Of a stretch of 64,000 bases of DNA, positions 1 to 9,424 are shown piece by piece. The stretch is taken from NCBI GenBank assembly GCA_023150875.1, contig JAKLKC010000010.1, forward strand, positions 1 through 64,000, read 5' to 3'. The notes under the pieces are model-generated. The model searched no databases, was not told the DNA's origin, and saw nothing but the letters and a program-made list of their open reading frames with translations. Numbering within the stretch: the first letter of the stretch is position 1; each line of letters begins with the position of its first letter. Position numbers and translations under genes: made by a program. This stretch comes from Myxococcota bacterium. GTDB taxonomy: Bacteria > Myxococcota_A > UBA796 > UBA9615 > JAKLKC01.

Positions 1-73
1 GCCCCCGCCCTACGTTCCGGATCGGGTGGGCCTGGGAACGGAGGAACTGGGGAGGAACCTTCGGAACGTGGTA

Positions 74-511
74 CTAGTCCTCGTCCCCCAGCAGCGGCTG
101 CTCCTCGGCGGGCTCGGCGGGCTCACCCGGGGCGTGGGCGTCCGCCCTGCCTCGCTCCTCCTCCAGCCGGGCGACGTAGTACTTCTTGGGGTGGCGCGCG
201 CTGTCCACGCGCCGGCCGACGGCCCGGTCGTAGCTCCTCTCCAGGCGCCGCCCGACGTCGTCCACCGCCCCCATCACGTCGACGGCGATCCCGGACACCG
301 TCAGGCTGGGACCGTGGGGGACGTGGAGCACGGCGCGGCAGAGCTTGTCCTCGCCCCCCTTCGTGCCGTTGACGTCCTCGATGTAGACCACCAGGCGGGT
401 GCCCTCGGCGTCCAGCAGCTTCCGGCCGAGGGGCTCCACGATGCACTCGTAAACCCGGGCGCGGACGGCGTCGTCCGCCCCGGGTCCCGGGGCGTGGACC
501 TGGACCAGCAT
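74..511 (-). CDS. HPF/RaiA-family ribosome-associated protein
   Basis: A 145-residue protein resembling ribosome hibernation promoting factor (HPF/RaiA), which binds the 30S decoding region and stores ribosomes in slow growth. The visible signature is the central segment DVNGTKGGEDKLCR (about residues 50-63), followed by a beta strand and a helix rich in Arg (ERSYDRAVGRR), as in the short beta-alpha-beta-alpha HPF fold. The tail is acidic and disordered. An in-frame ATG lies 33 nt upstream, but ATG 511 is preceded by a good AAGGGAGAG ribosome site, so I chose it. It lacks the long C-terminal dimerisation domain of long HPF. Family assignment is by motif only and is reasonably firm. Confidence 0.75.
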   Translation of the reverse strand: MLVQVHAPGPGADDAVRARVYECIVEPLGRKLLDAEGTRLVVYIEDVNGTKGGEDKLCRAVLHVPHGPSLTVSGIAVDVMGAVDDVGRRLERSYDRAVGRRVDSARHPKKYYVARLEEERGRADAHAPGEPAEPAEEQPLLGDED

Positions 512-621
512 CGGCTCTCCCTTCGCGCCCCCTCCCCGGCCCACCGCCGGGCGGGATCCCCCTCACCCACGGGAGCAAGGCGCGTGCCGCGAGTGGAGAT
601 GGTCCGGCCAGGGACGGGGAG

Positions 622-1734
622 TCAGAAGAGGAGGCAGCCGAGGAGGTCGAGGAAGTCGGTGGCGGTGGCCAGGCACGTGAAGATGCTGAAGAAGTCGGCG
701 ACGGTGCACAGCCCCTCCCCGGTCCCGTCGCAGCATCCGCCCACGTCCACCAGCACCAGGGCCTCGCCGGGGGTGTCGTTGGTGATCTGGACGTAACTGC
801 CGCCGAGGAGGTCCAGGCACGAGCCGGGCCCGATCAGGCCGCCGGTGAGGTTGCCCGGGTTCCACTGGGCGGTCACCGTCGCGGCGCCCCCCGGGCTCAG
901 GGAGCTGGGCGCGCCGGTCAGGCTCACCGAACCCGCCGCAGTGACCGAGCCGACGAAGCTGACCCCGCTGACGTGCAGGGTGCCAGATCCCGTGTTGCGG
1001 ATGGTGAAGGAGCGAGACGCCGGACCGACGACGAGGTTGCCGAAGTCGATGGAAGTCGGCGTCACGTCGATGTTCCCGTAGGGCCCTGAAGTGTCGTCGT
1101 CGGCGACGTCGTCGTCGGCGACGTCGTCGTCGGCGGGGCCGCCGCTGGTGTCCCCGCTGAGGGCCGCACGGTACGTGGGCTCGTCGGGATCGTCCGAGGC
1201 GATGACCAGGTCCGCGTCGTGGGGGCCAGTGCTGGTGGGGTGGTAGGAGACCGACAGGTTGACGTAGGTGCCGGAGTAGAGGGTGAGGGGGAGCGACGGC
1301 CCCGAGAAGTTGAACTCCGCCCCCCCGTCCACCAGGATCGAGGAGATCGTCAGCGAGGCGCTCCCTTCGTTGCTGACCTTGAGTTGCTGGGACTCGGTGT
1401 CCCCGACGTCCACGCCGAAGAACTCCAGGGGATCGGGGCTGGCGGTGACGTCTCCGGCGTTCGACGAGCCGGTGTCGTCGTCCCCCCCGGTGTCGTCGTC
1501 CCCCCCGGTGTCGTCGTCCCCCCCGGTGTCGTCGTCGGTGCCGTCGTCGTCGGCGCCGTCGTCGTCCGCGGCATCGTCGTCCGCGGCGTCGTCGTCGGGG
1601 ACGGTGTCGTCGTCCGCTGGGGTGCCGTCGAACCCGATGTTCGAGCACGCGGGCGCGAACAGGAGCGCCGCCAGGAGGACGGCAGGGCCGAAGGTGAGGG
1701 CAGGAGACACGCGCCAGGGGATGCTCGGGACCAT
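622..1734 (-). CDS. Asp-rich-linker lipoprotein with two choice-of-anchor D (ASPM/Hydin-like) domains
   Basis: Predicted outer-surface or periplasmic lipoprotein of 370 residues. A hydrophobic signal ends in APAC with Cys30 as the likely lipidated residue. Residues about 36-88 are an Asp-rich linker of DDDAA, DDDG and DDDTGG repeats. Two immunoglobulin-like domains of the ASPM-SPD2-Hydin/choice-of-anchor D type follow (about 95-185 and 225-315, both with a SPxxLxFG-like start and a NxGS(A/G)xL strand), separated by a second DDDVA linker. The C-terminus is unusual: a hydrophobic tail with six Cys (CC, C, C, C plus one earlier). I preferred ATG 1734 because it sits just before the signal peptide; longer in-frame starts add an unlikely N-terminus. 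The specific function is unknown. Confidence 0.75.
   Translation of the reverse strand: MVPSIPWRVSPALTFGPAVLLAALLFAPACSNIGFDGTPADDDTVPDDDAADDDAADDDGADDDGTDDDTGGDDDTGGDDDTGGDDDTGSSNAGDVTASPDPLEFFGVDVGDTESQQLKVSNEGSASLTISSILVDGGAEFNFSGPSLPLTLYSGTYVNLSVSYHPTSTGPHDADLVIASDDPDEPTYRAALSGDTSGGPADDDVADDDVADDDTSGPYGNIDVTPTSIDFGNLVVGPASRSFTIRNTGSGTLHVSGVSFVGSVTAAGSVSLTGAPSSLSPGGAATVTAQWNPGNLTGGLIGPGSCLDLLGGSYVQITNDTPGEALVLVDVGGCCDGTGEGLCTVADFFSIFTCLATATDFLDLLGCLLF
1093..1136 (-). repeat. 15-bp tandem repeat encoding DDDVA
   Basis: Three tandem copies (the last one base short) of the 15-bp unit gtcgtcgtcggcgac, in frame, giving the DDDVA linker between the two Ig-like domains of the lipoprotein gene at 622-1734. 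Confidence 0.9.
1471..1618 (-). repeat. Asp-codon tandem repeats in lipoprotein linker
   Basis: Three perfect 18-bp units (ggtgtcgtcgtccccccc at 1471, 1489 and 1507) encode DDDTGG. They are followed by 15-bp units including gtcgtcgtccgcggc at 1558. The same 15-mer is tandemly repeated near 55282 in another lipoprotein gene. Both repeat types keep the reading frame. Confidence 0.9.
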
Positions 1735-1827
1735 GGAGAACGACGCCTCGCGGGGGGCGGTGACGAAGCAGGATAGCACGCGCGCAGCCCGGATCGCACC
1801 CCCGGAGATCCCCACCATGAGAGGCTC

Positions 1828-4800
1828 CTAGAACGTCCCGACGCTGAAGTGCAAGGATCCGAAGGTCTCTCCCTCGGGGAGGTCGCCGGCGAGCCAGTCC
1901 ACGAAGCGGGCCGGGGAGGCGCCCAGGTCGATGGCCAGGGGGCCGATGGGCGTGCGGTATCGAAGGCCGATCCCGAGGGACCACTGGGGAACGGCGCTGG
2001 CGGCGTCGAAGACCATCCCCTCGGCGAGGACGGGATCGGGGGTGGTCCACCAGGCGGTCCCCGCGTCCCCGAAGAACACGGCCTCGAGCTTCCGGCTCCG
2101 CTCCAGGGGGAAGTGGAGCTCGACCCCGAGGCTGTAGAAGAGGTTCCCCCCCACGGCGACCTTCACCCGGCCGTCGTCCACCCCCAGGGGGACCAGCAGG
2201 CGGTCCCGGGTCACCGTCGGCCCGACGGTGCCGCTGGCGAAGCCCCGGATCGTGGAGCTTCCCCCGAGGCGGAACCGGCGCTCCAGGAGCACCTGCTCCG
2301 ATCCGCCGTAGGGGGTCACCCAGCCGAACTGGGCCGCGAGCTGGACGTTGAACGGCACTCCCCTCGCGGGATCGTAGAGCGGCAGCCAGGCGGCGAGCTT
2401 CGCCTGCACGCCGAACCAGTGTTCCTGTGAGAGCGTCGAGGGGTCGGTGGCGTCGAGCTGGAGGGAGGCCAGCAGGCCGCGGGTGGGATTGAAGCGGTCG
2501 TCCCGGAGGTCGGCGATGGCCTGGAGGGTGAAGACCCCGAGGCGGACCTGGCTGCGGGGAGGGCCTTCGGCGCCGATGATCCCCAGGACCCCGGGCTCGA
2601 AGTCGGGATCGACGGCGTCGGGGGAGATCCGCTCCTCCCCGGGGGGATCCGGGGCCAGGACCGCGGCGGGATCGGAGTAGTCGGGATAGCGCCAGATCAG
2701 GTCGAACTGCCCGAGCAGGCTGAGCTTGGGGGTGAACTGCGCCGTGAGGCCCGCGCCCAGGCCCCAGCGCCGCAGCGCGAAGGTGGCCTGCTTGTCCCTC
2801 TCGTTCAGGAGGCCCTTGAGGCTGATCCGCAGGGGCACGCCGGGCACCCAGGGGAACTCGTAGGCGGTGGCCAGCTTCCACTCCGGGCGGGGCAGGCCGG
2901 TGTCGGTGTCCTGGACCAGCAGCGCCAGGTCCTCCCACGAGACGCCCCACTGCCCGAGGAGGGTCCAGCGCTGCCCGATCCCGCCGATGTTGGAGACCCT
3001 CTGCTCCCCGACGATGCGCAGGCCCTCCTCAGTGCTCGCGCCCCCGCCGATCTCCAGCCGGTAGACGGGCCGCTCCCGCACCTCCACCACCAGGTCCCGG
3101 ACCCGTTCCCGAGCGTCGAGGGTGCCGACCCTGGCCAGGCTGAACAGGCCCGTGGCCAGCAGGCGCCGCTGCCCTTCCTGGAGGCGCGCGGGGTCCAGCG
3201 GGTCCCCCGGTGCCAGGTCCAGGACGGACCGAATCAGCCCCAGGCGCGTGTGTCGGTTTCCCTGGACCACCACCTGCCCGATGAGAGCCGGCTCGCCGGG
3301 CCTCACCGCGACCTTGAGCCGGACCGTGCTCCCCCCCTCGTCCAGCGCGGGGAGGACGCTGGCGTCGGCGTCGGGGTAGCCCCGGGAGTGGTAGAGCCGG
3401 CGCAGGGCCGCGACCGCCTCCAGGATCCGCTGGGGCGCGTAGCTCTGGCGCTGGAGGGGCCGGAGCACGTCGCGGATGGCCTCCTCCCCCACGTCCGAGA
3501 GGGTGTCCTCCGGGGGTGGCTCCAGGTCCACCGCCACGACCTTCGCCCTGGGACCCTCCTCGACGCAGAAGCGGAGGGCGAGGCGATCCCGCGACGGCGC
3601 GCCGCGGTCCCGGCCGAGCCTCTGGACCACGCCGGGGTGGACCTCCGGCGACGGATCGGACCCCTCCCCGGTCCCCGACGGCTCCCCCTCGCCCGCAGGA
3701 TTGGGAGGGCAGGGCCTCACCCGCGCGGACAGGAACCCCCGGGCCTGGTAGTGCTCCGTGGCGACTTGCGCCGCCCCCACCGCCTCGCCGGCGGTGTATC
3801 GGCGGCGCCCCAGCACGTCCGGAGAGGCGCCGCGCACCACCTCCCGGAGCTCCCTCCGGGACAGGAAGCGGTTGCCGTCGAAGTGGATGTCTCGCCCCAG
3901 CAGGACCGCGGGTCTCCCCCTCTTGAGGGTGAAGACGAGGCGGACTCCCTTTCCGTCGGCCGCGGACTCGCGCTCGCCCCGGACGGTGGCGTCGACGTAG
4001 CCCCGCCGGCGCAGGTGGTCGACGAGCCGCCGCTCCGCGTCCTCGACGAACCCGGCGGTCAGGCTGGTCTCCGCCTCGTACCCGATAACCCTCTTCAGGC
4101 GGAGGGGATCGGGGCGGAAGTCCGTGCCGACGAAGGAGAGTTCCACGTGTTCCCGGGGGAGCACGTCGGCGGAGATCGCCATGCCCGCCCCGCCGGGAGC
4201 GGGGGTCGTGGCGAGGTTGATGACGGCCGCCTCCCGGAACCCCGCATCCCTGAGGGAGGCCAGCAGCTCCCGCGCCTCGGCCTCGACCCGGGTCTTGGAG
4301 TAACGCTTGCCCACGAGGGACCGCATCCCCCCGCGCCTCTCCAGGACCTTCGCCACCCGCGGATCGCCGCGGGCCGACTCCGGCAGGACGTTCAGGCGGA
4401 CCTCGCTCACCGCCCACGGCGGGCCCGGATCGACGTGGAAAAGGAGTCGGACCCTGTCGCCCCGGGGCGAGGGGACCACCTCGGGCCGCACCTTCGCCTC
4501 GTGGTAGCCGACGCGGTCCAAGGCGATCTCCAGGTCCCGCGCCATCATCGCCTCGTCCCCCCGGGCGTAGCGATCCCCCCGGCCCTTGGGGAGGCTGGAC
4601 GCCAGGGCGCCGCCCCCCGCTCCGGGGGCGCGGGGCTCGCCGAGGATGGAGATCCCGGAGATCACCGGCGCCGGGCTGAGGTGGAAGACCACGTCCACCC
4701 GCGCTCCGTCCAACGTGGCCTCGACGCTCACGGACTCGAAGATCCCCAGTCGGTAGAGCAGCTTGACGGATCGGCGGACCGCCTGGGGATCGTAGGTGCC

Positions 4801-5037
4801 CGCTGGGCCGGCGACGGAGACCAGGCTCCTCAGGTCCCGGGTCTCGACGCCCCGGGGGGCCCGGAGGGACACCTCGCCCACCGCGGCGCCCGTGAAGGCC
4901 GTCAGCCGATGGCCACGGTCTCCGGCCTCGGGGATCGCCGGGGCCTCGGCGGCGAAGGAGGCCGAGCCCCAGCACCACGCGAGGCCTGCCGCCACGAGCG
5001 CCGCGCGGTACCTCCCCCCCAGGAGCCGGAGCGCCAC
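1828..5037 (-). CDS. Omp85-superfamily outer membrane assembly protein with seven POTRA domains (TamA/BamA-like)
   Basis: Outer-membrane insertase of 1069 residues. A signal peptide (cleavage near SFAAEA, about residue 30) precedes about 600 periplasmic residues in which I can see seven POTRA-like beta-alpha-alpha-beta-beta units (beginning near 53, 127, 205, 300, 375, 500 and 585). From about residue 658 a 16-strand-type barrel begins (EIGGG). It carries the Omp85 L6 signature IRGF at 930-933 and ends in Phe, typical of outer-membrane barrels. The POTRA5 unit carries a disordered Pro/Gly/Ser insert (about 440-480). The start is GTG 5037, preceded by a perfect AAGGAGG lying in the end of the tamB-like gene just upstream, so the two are translationally linked. 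Pairing with TamB suggests a TAM-type role, but BamA is an alternative, as the count of seven exceeds both. Confidence 0.9.
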   Translation of the reverse strand: MALRLLGGRYRAALVAAGLAWCWGSASFAAEAPAIPEAGDRGHRLTAFTGAAVGEVSLRAPRGVETRDLRSLVSVAGPAGTYDPQAVRRSVKLLYRLGIFESVSVEATLDGARVDVVFHLSPAPVISGISILGEPRAPGAGGGALASSLPKGRGDRYARGDEAMMARDLEIALDRVGYHEAKVRPEVVPSPRGDRVRLLFHVDPGPPWAVSEVRLNVLPESARGDPRVAKVLERRGGMRSLVGKRYSKTRVEAEARELLASLRDAGFREAAVINLATTPAPGGAGMAISADVLPREHVELSFVGTDFRPDPLRLKRVIGYEAETSLTAGFVEDAERRLVDHLRRRGYVDATVRGERESAADGKGVRLVFTLKRGRPAVLLGRDIHFDGNRFLSRRELREVVRGASPDVLGRRRYTAGEAVGAAQVATEHYQARGFLSARVRPCPPNPAGEGEPSGTGEGSDPSPEVHPGVVQRLGRDRGAPSRDRLALRFCVEEGPRAKVVAVDLEPPPEDTLSDVGEEAIRDVLRPLQRQSYAPQRILEAVAALRRLYHSRGYPDADASVLPALDEGGSTVRLKVAVRPGEPALIGQVVVQGNRHTRLGLIRSVLDLAPGDPLDPARLQEGQRRLLATGLFSLARVGTLDARERVRDLVVEVRERPVYRLEIGGGASTEEGLRIVGEQRVSNIGGIGQRWTLLGQWGVSWEDLALLVQDTDTGLPRPEWKLATAYEFPWVPGVPLRISLKGLLNERDKQATFALRRWGLGAGLTAQFTPKLSLLGQFDLIWRYPDYSDPAAVLAPDPPGEERISPDAVDPDFEPGVLGIIGAEGPPRSQVRLGVFTLQAIADLRDDRFNPTRGLLASLQLDATDPSTLSQEHWFGVQAKLAAWLPLYDPARGVPFNVQLAAQFGWVTPYGGSEQVLLERRFRLGGSSTIRGFASGTVGPTVTRDRLLVPLGVDDGRVKVAVGGNLFYSLGVELHFPLERSRKLEAVFFGDAGTAWWTTPDPVLAEGMVFDAASAVPQWSLGIGLRYRTPIGPLAIDLGASPARFVDWLAGDLPEGETFGSLHFSVGTF

Positions 5038-5039
5038 CC

Positions 5040-8000
5040 CTACCCTCCTTCCACCCGGACCCGGAAGTCCAGGCTCCCGTTGCCCGGCTGGACCGGCAGG
5101 TCCTGGAAGAGCTGGGACTCCTCGCCGAAGGTCCAGGTCCCCACGAGGTAGAACCCCCGGAAGATCCGCAGGTCGGCCCGGAGGTTCACGGTGCTCAGGG
5201 CGTCCTGGCCGACGACGTTCACCCCGAGCTGCCCCTGCAGCCGGTCCCGCACGATCTCCTTGGAGAGGACGAGGCGGGTGGCCGCGGCCTGCCCGCTGGT
5301 GGAGTAGACCGGGACGACCTCGATCTGGTCGGGGAGGACGCTCTCCAGTCGCGGGTCCACCTGTCCCCGGTAGGTTCGGGTCAGCAGCTCGCCGAAGGCC
5401 CCGCCGATCAGCCCCACCGCCTGGTTGGCGAGGGTCCCCAGGGTGTCGCCGACGCCGGTGTCGCTCGCCAGGACCCCCGCGCCCGTCACCCCGAACAGGA
5501 GCAGGGAGTTGATGTCCGCCTCGCTGAGGGACGGCTCCGAGAGGGCCGTGAACTGGTAGTCGTCCAGGGTGCCCCGCATGAGGTAGGAGACGTCGTAGTC
5601 CTGGTCCGGCGTCTCCACCCGCGTCTCCAGGGTGAGGTCGAACGAGGGGTTGAGCTCGAAGGGGTCGTCGAAGCGATAGGTGCCCTCGTACAGCGAGAAG
5701 TCGTGGCCCTTGAAGCGGATCTGCCCCTCCACCGCGGCGCCGCCACCCTCGATCCCTACCCGCTGCGTGTCGCCGATCACCCTGAGATCGGCGCTGGCCC
5801 TCGCCGTCCCGAAGTTGTTGTTCAGGCGGAGCCCGTCCTGGGTCCGGAGCCGGAGGTCGAACCGGAACAGCGGCCGGCCCGAGCGCGGAGACAGGTAGTC
5901 CAGGCGCTGGCGCTGGAAGCGGAGGGCGGAGGACTGCCAGTCGATGGGGTCCCGCAGCGTCATGTCACGCACGTCCACGGTCCCCCCCAGGACCAGGTCC
6001 GGCACCGTGCCCGTGAGGGTCAGCCGCGCCGTCCCCGTGGCGGGGGGCAGGAACGAGGGGTACCGCACCGTGCACTCCCGGCACGCCACCTCGAGGTCGT
6101 AGCGATGGGGCCGGTACCCCCGGAGCTCGATCTCGGCGCGATGTACCGCGAGGTCGCCCCCGCCGAGCCTCCCGACGAAGTCCACGGGGGCCTCCGCTTT
6201 CGGCCCGGATCCGTCCGCGGCGTCGAACCGCACCCGGCCGTCCTCGAGGGTGACGGTCGCCCTCTCGACGTCGAGCACCGCCGGGAAGAACACCGTCCGG
6301 ATCGCGGCGTTCCGCAGGCGCGCCGAGCCGCTCGCGTCGGGGGAGTCCGTGGTGCCCCCGACGTGCAGATCGACGGCGACGGGGTCGGCGTCCAGGCGAT
6401 CGAAGACCGGCGCCGCGAGCCGGAGCAGACCGAGGTCCACCGTCCCCGTCGCCCCCAGGTCCAGAGTCCCCGCCGGACCCAGGGTCCCGGCCACCGCGAG
6501 ATCGGTTCGGGTCCCGACGAGGCGGGCCTGGAGCACCTCGAGGGCACCGCCGCGGTATCTCAAACGGATCAAGTCATCATTTGCGAATGCCGTCTCATCC
6601 CGGATCACCCGCATGTCGTCGATCTCGATGGAGAGGTCGTGGCTCCCCGCCACCGCCAGGCGGCCGCGGCCCGTCACGCCTCCCCCCACGAGCCACGCCA
6701 CCCTCTGCCCCTCCCGCACCGCAGCGGGCAGGAAGGTGTCCAGGGCGAAGCGGTCCCAGCGGGCGGCGAGGGTGTAGGGCAGGCCCTCCCCCGTCTCCAC
6801 GGCCAGCTCATCCAGGGTGATCCGGCCCCCCGCCAGGCTCCCCACGGCCCGGAGCGTGCCGCCCCGGAGCTCCAGGCGAGCGCGGCTGTCGCCCACATCC
6901 TGGCCGCGGAAGCGGGGATCCGGCAGCACGACCTCCACCGTCGCCCGGGGCTCCGACACCGTGCCAGCCAGCCGGGCGCGGGCGCTCACCGCCCCCGAGA
7001 GGGGGAGCCCCGAACGCGCCACCGCGTCGAGGTCCCCGAGGCCGAGGTCGTAGGTGAAGCCGTGGAAATCGACCTTCCCGCGGGTGTCGATCCGGCCCCG
7101 CACCAGCGCGCCCGCGCCCTCCTTCTTCAGCCAGCCCTCCTGGAGGGTGACGACTCCCCCCCTCGCCTCGGCCCGGAGCTCGATGGACGTCCACTTCTCG
7201 CCGGCGAACTCGGCGTCTCGCACGTCGATCCGCCCCGAGCCGTCGAAGGTGCGGACGGGCCCCACGAAGCTCAGCTCCCCCGACGTCCGCCCCCGGATCT
7301 CCAGGCCCGGGAACACGATCCCCGCGATGTCCTCGGCCCGGCCGTCGAAGCGGGCCCGGGCCACCAGCTCCGTCGGCGCCCCCTTCCGACCGAACCTCAC
7401 CTCCAGATCCCCATCGTATCGGCTCGCCCCCCGCCGCGCCTCGATGCCGGTGAGCCTGAGGCTGTCCCCCGTGCGCCAGGCCGCCCGCCCCGCGACCGCC
7501 CCGAGGTCGTAGTCCAGGAAGCCGAGGCGCTCGAACTCCACCTGGCCCTGGATGGCGAGGTTCGGCGTGGGGCCGACGATGCTGGCCCTGACCCCGCCGT
7601 CGCCGGCGAATCGGAGGCCCGCCACTCCCCCGAGGTCGGCCCAGGAGAACCGCTGTCCGTCCACCTGGATGTCGAGGCGCAGCGGCTTCCCGAACAGGAA
7701 GTCCACCTTCGCCCCCAAGTCCGAACGCGACGTGCGGATGCGCGCGTCGGGCAGCGTGACCCGGTCGGACAGCACCAGCACCGTCGAGCGTACGTTCGCG
7801 GTGGAGAGGGCGAGGACGGGCCTCTCCCCCCGCCGCCGCGGATCCCGCCACTCGCCGGAGAGCACCCGGAAGTCCCGGACGTCGAGGTCCGCCTTCAGGT
7901 CGAGGCGAGGGCCCCCCGAGAGGCGCCCCTTGCCGCGGACCGACCCGCCGACGCCCATCATCACCCACACCCTCTTCACCCCGTTGGCGTTCAGCACCCG

Positions 8001-9134
8001 CTCCAGCCGCACTCGGTCCAGGGCCAGGGCGACGTCGACGGGGACCTCCCCGGCGAGGCCGATCCGGGCACTGCCCGTCACCCGGCCACCGCCGTAGGCC
8101 GCGTCGAGCTCGGTGACCTCCACGGCGCCGTCGGCGAGGCGGGCGCGGAGGTCGGCATCCCCCACCTCGATCCCCCCGAAGCCCAGTCCGCGCAGGGCGA
8201 GGCGGGCCGAGATCTCCGGGAGGGTCCCCGCCCCCTCCGCCTCCACCGCCACCTCCACGGTCCCCCGGGCTCGGGGGTCCCTGGGCAGCACCTCGCGGAG
8301 CTTCGACAGGTCGAGGAGGGCCCGGGCAGAGGCCCGAACCGTCGGTCCCACCCGCCGCCCATCGGGGCCGGGCCTGCCCTTGAGCCCGATGTCGGCGTCC
8401 ACGGCGATCTCCCCGAGGGAGGTGCCGACCCGGTAGCCGTCCAGGCGGATCCCCTCGGGAGTGAACTCCACCCTCCCCGACGTCACCGAGAGGCGCTCGT
8501 GGAAGCCCTCCCCCTCCACTTCCACCTGGCGGACCAGGACCGCGCCCGTGCCACGGTCACGGGCTCCCAGGTCGAGGTCGACGTCCAGGCCCGAAGCGTC
8601 CACGACGAGACCGGCGGGGAAGATCCGGGCGCCGATGGCGCCGTCCATCACCCTCACCCTGCGGACCTCCACCTTCACCCACGAGGCCCCCCGGGGACGG
8701 GAGAGGTACTCCTGGAGCCCGGCGAGGTCGATCACCCGCCCGTCCTCGACCCTCAGGCGCACCCGGGGCTCCGCCACCACGATCTCCTCCACCACCAGAC
8801 GCGGGCGGAGCCCGGCGAGGCCGGGGCGGGAGAGGTCCAGGGTGACCCGCCCCGCGGCGACGATCCTCTGGCCGACCCGGGCGGCGTCCCGGGAGTGGAT
8901 CTCGAGCCCCCCCATCACCACGAGCCCCTCGCCGGGGTCGATGGAGAGGGACCCGATGTGGACGTCGTCCCCGATCAGGAGGCTGAGGCGCCGCATCGCC
9001 TCCTGCCGCGCGTAGTCCGCGAACCACGCGCTTTCCACAACGGCGTAGAGCACGCCCAGGCCGGCGACCCCCGCGAGGAGGGGGAGGACCAGCCAACGGG
9101 CTCGACGTCGCGGCCGGCGGGTCGCCTGGGGCAA
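5040..9134 (-). CDS. tamB: TamB-like translocation/assembly module protein (DUF490)
   Basis: Giant AsmA-like inner-membrane-anchored periplasmic protein of about 1364 residues, proposed to bridge the envelope with its Omp85 partner and move phospholipid or assemble outer-membrane proteins. One transmembrane helix lies near the N-terminus (WLVLPLLAGVAGLGVLYAVV), then long repetitive beta-rich sequence with strands such as LDLKADLDV. The conserved C-terminal DUF490 region includes SLYEGTYRFDDPFELNP and the ending WTFGEESQLF. The longest open frame runs back through tRNA-Gly, so it is certainly too long. I placed the start at TTG 9134, 10 codons before the hydrophobic helix; this is uncertain, and the next in-frame ATG would remove the anchor. 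Residues encoded at 6556-6600 use a run of rare A/T-rich codons. Confidence 0.85.
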   Translation of the reverse strand: MPQATRRPRRRARWLVLPLLAGVAGLGVLYAVVESAWFADYARQEAMRRLSLLIGDDVHIGSLSIDPGEGLVVMGGLEIHSRDAARVGQRIVAAGRVTLDLSRPGLAGLRPRLVVEEIVVAEPRVRLRVEDGRVIDLAGLQEYLSRPRGASWVKVEVRRVRVMDGAIGARIFPAGLVVDASGLDVDLDLGARDRGTGAVLVRQVEVEGEGFHERLSVTSGRVEFTPEGIRLDGYRVGTSLGEIAVDADIGLKGRPGPDGRRVGPTVRASARALLDLSKLREVLPRDPRARGTVEVAVEAEGAGTLPEISARLALRGLGFGGIEVGDADLRARLADGAVEVTELDAAYGGGRVTGSARIGLAGEVPVDVALALDRVRLERVLNANGVKRVWVMMGVGGSVRGKGRLSGGPRLDLKADLDVRDFRVLSGEWRDPRRRGERPVLALSTANVRSTVLVLSDRVTLPDARIRTSRSDLGAKVDFLFGKPLRLDIQVDGQRFSWADLGGVAGLRFAGDGGVRASIVGPTPNLAIQGQVEFERLGFLDYDLGAVAGRAAWRTGDSLRLTGIEARRGASRYDGDLEVRFGRKGAPTELVARARFDGRAEDIAGIVFPGLEIRGRTSGELSFVGPVRTFDGSGRIDVRDAEFAGEKWTSIELRAEARGGVVTLQEGWLKKEGAGALVRGRIDTRGKVDFHGFTYDLGLGDLDAVARSGLPLSGAVSARARLAGTVSEPRATVEVVLPDPRFRGQDVGDSRARLELRGGTLRAVGSLAGGRITLDELAVETGEGLPYTLAARWDRFALDTFLPAAVREGQRVAWLVGGGVTGRGRLAVAGSHDLSIEIDDMRVIRDETAFANDDLIRLRYRGGALEVLQARLVGTRTDLAVAGTLGPAGTLDLGATGTVDLGLLRLAAPVFDRLDADPVAVDLHVGGTTDSPDASGSARLRNAAIRTVFFPAVLDVERATVTLEDGRVRFDAADGSGPKAEAPVDFVGRLGGGDLAVHRAEIELRGYRPHRYDLEVACRECTVRYPSFLPPATGTARLTLTGTVPDLVLGGTVDVRDMTLRDPIDWQSSALRFQRQRLDYLSPRSGRPLFRFDLRLRTQDGLRLNNNFGTARASADLRVIGDTQRVGIEGGGAAVEGQIRFKGHDFSLYEGTYRFDDPFELNPSFDLTLETRVETPDQDYDVSYLMRGTLDDYQFTALSEPSLSEADINSLLLFGVTGAGVLASDTGVGDTLGTLANQAVGLIGGAFGELLTRTYRGQVDPRLESVLPDQIEVVPVYSTSGQAAATRLVLSKEIVRDRLQGQLGVNVVGQDALSTVNLRADLRIFRGFYLVGTWTFGEESQLFQDLPVQPGNGSLDFRVRVEGG

Positions 9135-9258
9135 GGGGCGCTCTCGGACCCGGCTCCCCCGGGACCGGCCACGTCGGGCCAGGGGCGCGAGAGCCGGGTC
9201 GAAGTCGGCGCCGGCCTTCCCCCGGGGCGGGGATGAGGGACCGGCGACCAGAAACGGC

Positions 9259-9295
9259 GACGCCCCGGGAGCCCATGGGGGCCCGCCGGGGCGTC
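9259..9295 (-). terminator. hairpin downstream of tRNA-Gly
   Basis: A perfect 9-bp stem (GACGCCCCG at one arm, CGGGGCGTC at the other) with a 19-nt loop lies just 3' of the tRNA on its strand, followed by only a short T run. It could be a weak terminator or attenuator between the tRNA and tamB. Confidence 0.4.
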
Positions 9296-9303
9296 GGTTC
9301 GTC

Positions 9304-9379
9304 TGGAGCGGGCGACGGGAATCGAACCCGCGACACCGAGCTTGGGAAGCTCGTACTCTACCAGCTGAGCTACGCCCGC
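9304..9379 (-). tRNA. tRNA-Gly (anticodon CCC)
   Basis: On the minus strand a complete cloverleaf can be read. The acceptor stem GCGGGCG pairs with CGCCCGC, there is a D-arm with AGCTCAGCTGGTAGAG, an anticodon stem CGAGC/GCTCG holding the loop TTCCCAA (anticodon CCC), and a T-arm with GGTTCGATTCC. The discriminator is T and the CCA end is encoded in the DNA (9304-9306). Confidence 0.97.
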
Positions 9380-9424
9380 CCGAAAAACTGACTCGAGGGC
9401 GCTCGACGCGCCGCACGACGCAGC

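Noticed and set aside
1471-1618. CRISPR-like array
   Set aside because: Short in-frame repeats without spacers, coding for an Asp-rich linker.
5703-9236. Long plus-strand open frame of 1177 codons antisense to tamB
   Set aside because: It is a shadow of the TamB gene; high GC makes stop codons rare on the other strand. Its translation is Arg/His/Pro-rich without any domain.
5040-9416. TamB starting at the most upstream ATG
   Set aside because: That frame passes through tRNA-Gly, so the start must be downstream.
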